Part shown: positions 61,349 to 64,000 of the stretch, in pieces | How positions within the stretch are numbered: position 1 is the stretch's first letter | Layout of the letters: each line of letters begins with the position of its first letter | Assembly: GCA_049582805.1 (NCBI GenBank) | Contig: JBAUUR010000111.1 | Span: 1-64,000, forward strand | Direction of reading: 5' to 3' | Length of the DNA stretch: 64,000 nucleotides | Origin: CAVXFS01 sp049582805 | GTDB taxonomy: Bacteria > Pseudomonadota > Gammaproteobacteria > Burkholderiales > Gallionellaceae | Translations under genes and position numbers: made by a program | The notes under the pieces: generated by a model | Told to the model about the DNA's origin: nothing | Seen by the model: the letters and a program-made list of their open reading frames with translations, nothing else | Database searches by the model: none

Positions 61349-61567
61349 ATGGGTTCCATGAGTATCTGGCATTGGCTGATCGTGTTGCTGGTGGTTTTGC
61401 TGATTTTTGGCACGAAAAAATTGCGCAATATCGGCAGCGATCTGGGCGGGGCGGTAAAGGGCTTCAAGGAAGGAATGAAGAGCGAGGAAGCGGAGAATAC
61501 CCAGATTGAGGATAAGGGCCGGACTATTGAAGGTGAAGTGAAGGACAGGACGCAGACCAAGGCATAA
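61349..61567 (+). CDS. tatA: Twin-arginine translocase subunit TatA
   Basis: 72 residues, ATG 61349 with GAGGAGG upstream. One TM helix (about 5-20, WHWLIVLLVVLLIFG), the FGTKKLRNIGSDLGGAVKGF hinge and amphipathic helix, and a charged tail. TatA oligomers form the passage for folded Tat substrates. First of tatABC. Confidence 0.95.
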   Translation: MGSMSIWHWLIVLLVVLLIFGTKKLRNIGSDLGGAVKGFKEGMKSEEAENTQIEDKGRTIEGEVKDRTQTKA

Positions 61568-61599
61568 TCAAGGCTCACGTTTTGGGGTTCGCAGCGCAG

Positions 61600-61673
61600 C
61601 GGTCGGAATGAAGTGGTTTAAGCAGGCAATCCGCAATACGGATGCTCGCAATTATGTATTTTTAGAGGTGCCC
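61600..61673 (+). repeat. Partial copy of the 183-bp element, ending at tatB
   Basis: The right end ATTTTTAGAGGTGCCC (61658-61673) is identical to the right end of the element at 55835-55850, and the AAGCAGGCAATCCGCAATAC / GGATGCTCGCA interior is shared. No left inverted repeat is found in the tatA-tatB gap. The AGAGG of the repeat end lies seven bases before the tatB ATG and is its only plausible ribosome-binding site. Confidence 0.65.
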
Positions 61674-61675
61674 AG

Positions 61676-62041
61676 ATGTTTGGTGTAGACTTTTCCGAGC
61701 TGATGGTGATACTGGTGATCGCCCTGATTGTCATCGGACCCGAGCGCTTGCCCAAGGTTGCCCACACACTGGGGCATCTATGGGCGCGTGCGCAGCGCTA
61801 TGTCAACGGCGTCAAATCTGATATAGCGCGTGATTTGGCAGTCGAGGAATTTCGCCAGCTGCAACAGAAGGTGAAACAAGAAGCCATGAATGTGGAACAA
61901 ACACTAAAGCAAGCCACGCAGACCGTCGATCAGCATGTGCAACAAATCAATAGTGCTGCCATGTCTGAATTTAACGTCGAAAAGCCGGCGCAAACCGAGC
62001 TGCCGCAAGCAGAGCACCAGAAAAAATCCCCTGCTGACTGA
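61676..62041 (+). CDS. tatB: Twin-arginine translocase subunit TatB
   Basis: 121 residues. One N-terminal TM helix with the TatB-type VDFSELMVILVIALIVIGPE segment, then the amphipathic helix PERLPKVAHTLGHLWARAQR and a long helical tail. TatB forms the receptor with TatC. Its stop overlaps the tatC start by one base. Confidence 0.95.
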   Translation: MFGVDFSELMVILVIALIVIGPERLPKVAHTLGHLWARAQRYVNGVKSDIARDLAVEEFRQLQQKVKQEAMNVEQTLKQATQTVDQHVQQINSAAMSEFNVEKPAQTELPQAEHQKKSPAD

Positions 62042-62757
62042 TGAGTACGAGCGAAAGCTTTATCGCCCATCTGGTTGAACTGCGCAAGCGCTTGCTGAAT
62101 GCCATAGTAGCGGTGCTTCTGGTTTTTTTCTGCCTTTTCCCGTTCGCCGGCAAACTGTATTCGCTGCTCGCACAGCCGCTGCTTGCCAAACTGCCCAAAG
62201 GCGGGCAGATGATCGCCACCGAAGTCACCACTCCGTTTCTGGTTCCGCTGAAAGTGGCGCTGATGGCGGCGTTCCTGATTGCGTTGCCCTACATCATGTA
62301 TCAGCTCTGGCGCTTTGTTGCGCCAGGACTGTATGCCCATGAGAAGCGCCTGGTGGCGCCGCTCATTTTTGCCAGCTCCACGCTGTTTTATTGCGGCATG
62401 GCATTCGCCTATTTTGTCGTTTTCCCTGTGGTATTCGGGTTTATTACGGCCAACGCCCCGCAAGGCGTGGCGGTGATGACCGACATCGAAAAGTATCTGA
62501 GCTTTGTGCTGACCATGTTCATTGCATTCGGAATCACCTTCCAGGTGCCGGTGGCAGTGGTCGTGCTGGTAAGAATGCGAGTAGTGACCACAGCGAAACT
62601 CAAGGAGGCTCGCCCATATGTCATAGTCTGTGCATTCGTGGTTGGTGCCATCTTCACCCCGCCGGATGTGGTTTCCCAGTTCATGCTGGCAATGCCATTG
62701 TGGTTGTTGTACGAAGCTGGAATCGTTGTCGCAGGGTGGACAAAAATTAAAGCCTGA
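62041..62757 (+). CDS. tatC: Twin-arginine translocase subunit TatC
   Basis: 238-residue inner-membrane receptor for twin-arginine signal peptides, six TM helices. Signatures are FIAHLVELRKRLLNA at the N-terminus (with the signal-peptide-binding Glu region) and YQLWRFVAPGLYAHEKR, then VRMRVVTTAKLKEARPY. Convergent with the protease gene; the 125-bp gap is empty. Confidence 0.97.
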   Translation: MSTSESFIAHLVELRKRLLNAIVAVLLVFFCLFPFAGKLYSLLAQPLLAKLPKGGQMIATEVTTPFLVPLKVALMAAFLIALPYIMYQLWRFVAPGLYAHEKRLVAPLIFASSTLFYCGMAFAYFVVFPVVFGFITANAPQGVAVMTDIEKYLSFVLTMFIAFGITFQVPVAVVVLVRMRVVTTAKLKEARPYVIVCAFVVGAIFTPPDVVSQFMLAMPLWLLYEAGIVVAGWTKIKA

Positions 62758-62882
62758 GCGGCTGGCATGATGGAACGCAGGAACCAGGCTGAATGTCGCA
62801 AAGGACTTGCGCTGAGCAGTCTTCGAGAAATGAATGCAGGTGGAAATAACCCTGCACACGCATGAAAACCCTGGGCCTGGAA

Positions 62883-64000
62883 TTATTCCTGTTGTTTCGG
62901 TAACGGGCGTTTACCGACCTTGACCTGAACCACAACCTCATGTTCGTTGCGCAGCAGCCTGAGTATCACGACTTTTCCAGGAGGGATGGCAGATATGGTC
63001 TCCAGCATGGCACTGGAATCGATCAAGGGCTTATTGTCTATCGCAACCAGAATGTCGCCTGCCTTGATGCCGGATTGACTTGCTGGGCTGCCGCGAACAA
63101 CTTCAGAGATCAGCACCCCTTGAGTTTTGCCAAGCTTGAATGACTCAGCCAATTCCGGCGTGAGTTCCTGAACTGCCACGCCGATCCAGCCGCGTGTGAC
63201 CGACCCGTTCTGGATGATCTGTTCCATGATTTTCTTTGCGGTGCTGACCGGAATCGCGAAACCGATGCCGAGCGAACCGCCACTGGGAGAATAAATGGCA
63301 CTGTTGATACCTATCAGATTTCCATTGATATCCACCAATGGGCCTCCAGAGTTGCCCGGATTGATAGCAGCATCGGTCTGAATGAAATTCTCGAAAGTAT
63401 TCAATCCGAGGTGGTTGCGTTTCAATGCGCTGACTATCCCCATGGTGACTGTCTCTCCGACGCCAAAGGGATTGCCAACGGCAAGTACGATATCGCCGAC
63501 TTGCGCCTGATCGGCATGAGCGAAAGTGATGGCCGGCAAATTGCCGCCGGGCAAATCAACCTTGATGACGGCCAGATCGGTTTCGGGGTCGGAGCCGACG
63601 ATGTGCCCCTTGGCCTTGCGGCCGTCGGCCAGAGCCACTTCGATCTGGTCCGCAGCCTCAATAACGTGATGGTTGGTCAGAATGTAACCATCATGGCTGA
63701 CAATGACGCCGGAGCCAAGGCTGGAACTTTGCCGCGTAGTTTCATCACCGAATTGATCGCCGAAGAAAAAACGAAAACGCGGATCATCCATAAAAGGGTT
63801 GTTAGGTACCTTTATGGTGCTGGTCGTATAGACGTTTACCACTGCAGGCATCACTCTTTTTGCCGCCGCGCTAAATCCTTCCGTCGGGATTTTGCTGCCG
63901 CTGCTCGGTGTATTTTCGTACAGCGTGACCACCCCACTGCGTGCAGCATTGGGCAACAACTCCGGCCGGAGCGTATGGATGACAAACATTACTGCCAATC
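62883..64000 (-). CDS. DegS/DegQ-type periplasmic serine protease, 5' end outside window
   Basis: Trypsin-like HtrA-family protease with one PDZ domain, 371 residues visible; the frame is open to the window edge, so the first residues are missing. The visible start VMFVIHTLRPEL is the end of a membrane anchor, as in DegS/AlgW. The catalytic triad is His in LTNHHVIEAA, Asp in DPETDLAVIK and Ser in AAINPGNSGGPL. The PDZ domain covers about 265-355 (GVLISEVVRGSPASQSGIKA). By family, it senses misfolded outer-membrane proteins or degrades damaged ones. Confidence 0.93.
   Translation of the reverse strand, partial: LAVMFVIHTLRPELLPNAARSGVVTLYENTPSSGSKIPTEGFSAAAKRVMPAVVNVYTTSTIKVPNNPFMDDPRFRFFFGDQFGDETTRQSSSLGSGVIVSHDGYILTNHHVIEAADQIEVALADGRKAKGHIVGSDPETDLAVIKVDLPGGNLPAITFAHADQAQVGDIVLAVGNPFGVGETVTMGIVSALKRNHLGLNTFENFIQTDAAINPGNSGGPLVDINGNLIGINSAIYSPSGGSLGIGFAIPVSTAKKIMEQIIQNGSVTRGWIGVAVQELTPELAESFKLGKTQGVLISEVVRGSPASQSGIKAGDILVAIDNKPLIDSSAMLETISAIPPGKVVILRLLRNEHEVVVQVKVGKRPLPKQQE

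Overview
The window looks like the chromosome of a betaproteobacterium of the Nitrosomonadales type, probably close to the iron-oxidising Gallionellaceae. This placement is an inference from gene order (mreBCD-mrdA-rodA-rlpA, hisCBHAFIE-hinT-tatABC-degS type protease, dapF-DUF484-xerC), from the FTR1 iron permease cluster, and from the many short palindromic repeats. No 16S gene or other decisive marker is present. Most of the window is housekeeping DNA, but it is unusually rich in small repeats, some of which lie inside essential genes, and in decayed genes.

Layout. 1-4.0 kb is a scarred accessory stretch: an IS110-family transposase cut by the window edge, a frameshifted small secreted protein, a group II intron 5' fragment, a truncated Kelch-type lipoprotein gene and a small element with terminal inverted repeats. 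4.0-6.2 kb is a GGDEF-EAL c-di-GMP protein. 6.2-10.3 kb is gatCAB on the minus strand, interrupted between gatA and gatB by a REP-associated tyrosine transposase (RAYT) cassette that leaves a vestigial second gatB start. 10.4-17.0 kb is the rod-shape and elongasome operon (mreB, mreC, mreD, mrdA, rodA, rlpA). 17.5-18.8 kb is an NRAMP-related transporter. 19.1-24.2 kb holds rlmI, xerC, a DUF484 gene, dapF, tag and a CoA-binding protein on the minus strand, followed by tRNA-Arg(CCG).

24.3-30.9 kb: zinc-ribbon membrane protein, monohaem cytochrome c, slt, cca, then an iron locus. The iron locus has a decayed fur-like gene, a well preserved Fur box, a cupredoxin, an FTR1 permease and an outer-membrane barrel. 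30.9-36.2 kb: DNA glycosylase, MidA-like methyltransferase, FolM-like reductase, ttcA, hemF and tsaC. 36.2-40.0 kb is a small defence-like island with a single-polypeptide type IIL restriction-modification enzyme closely resembling MmeI and a Fic protein. 40.2-44.4 kb: purD, purH, fis and dusB. 44.5-50.3 kb: ubiquinone hydroxylase, dsbC, mltA, a methyltransferase, apaG, rpe and gph.

50.3-54.1 kb is the trp locus. It has a Trp-rich leader peptide and attenuator, then trpE, a lipoprotein gene on the opposite strand, trpG and trpD; no trpC follows. A polyphosphate-kinase-2-like remnant, sixA and a NarL-type response regulator come next. 56.1-62.8 kb is the hisC-B-H-A-F-I-E, hinT, tatA-B-C cluster, and the window ends inside a DegS/DegQ-type protease.

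The most interesting signals are these: the RAYT/REP cassette that duplicated the first 22 codons of gatB; short dispersed repeats inserted in frame into GatB, PurD and (twice) RlmI; a fur pseudogene facing an intact-looking Fur box and iron-uptake operon; the MmeI-like enzyme with conserved specificity residues; trp attenuation; and a TIR-bounded mini-element whose partial copy appears to supply the ribosome-binding site of tatB.
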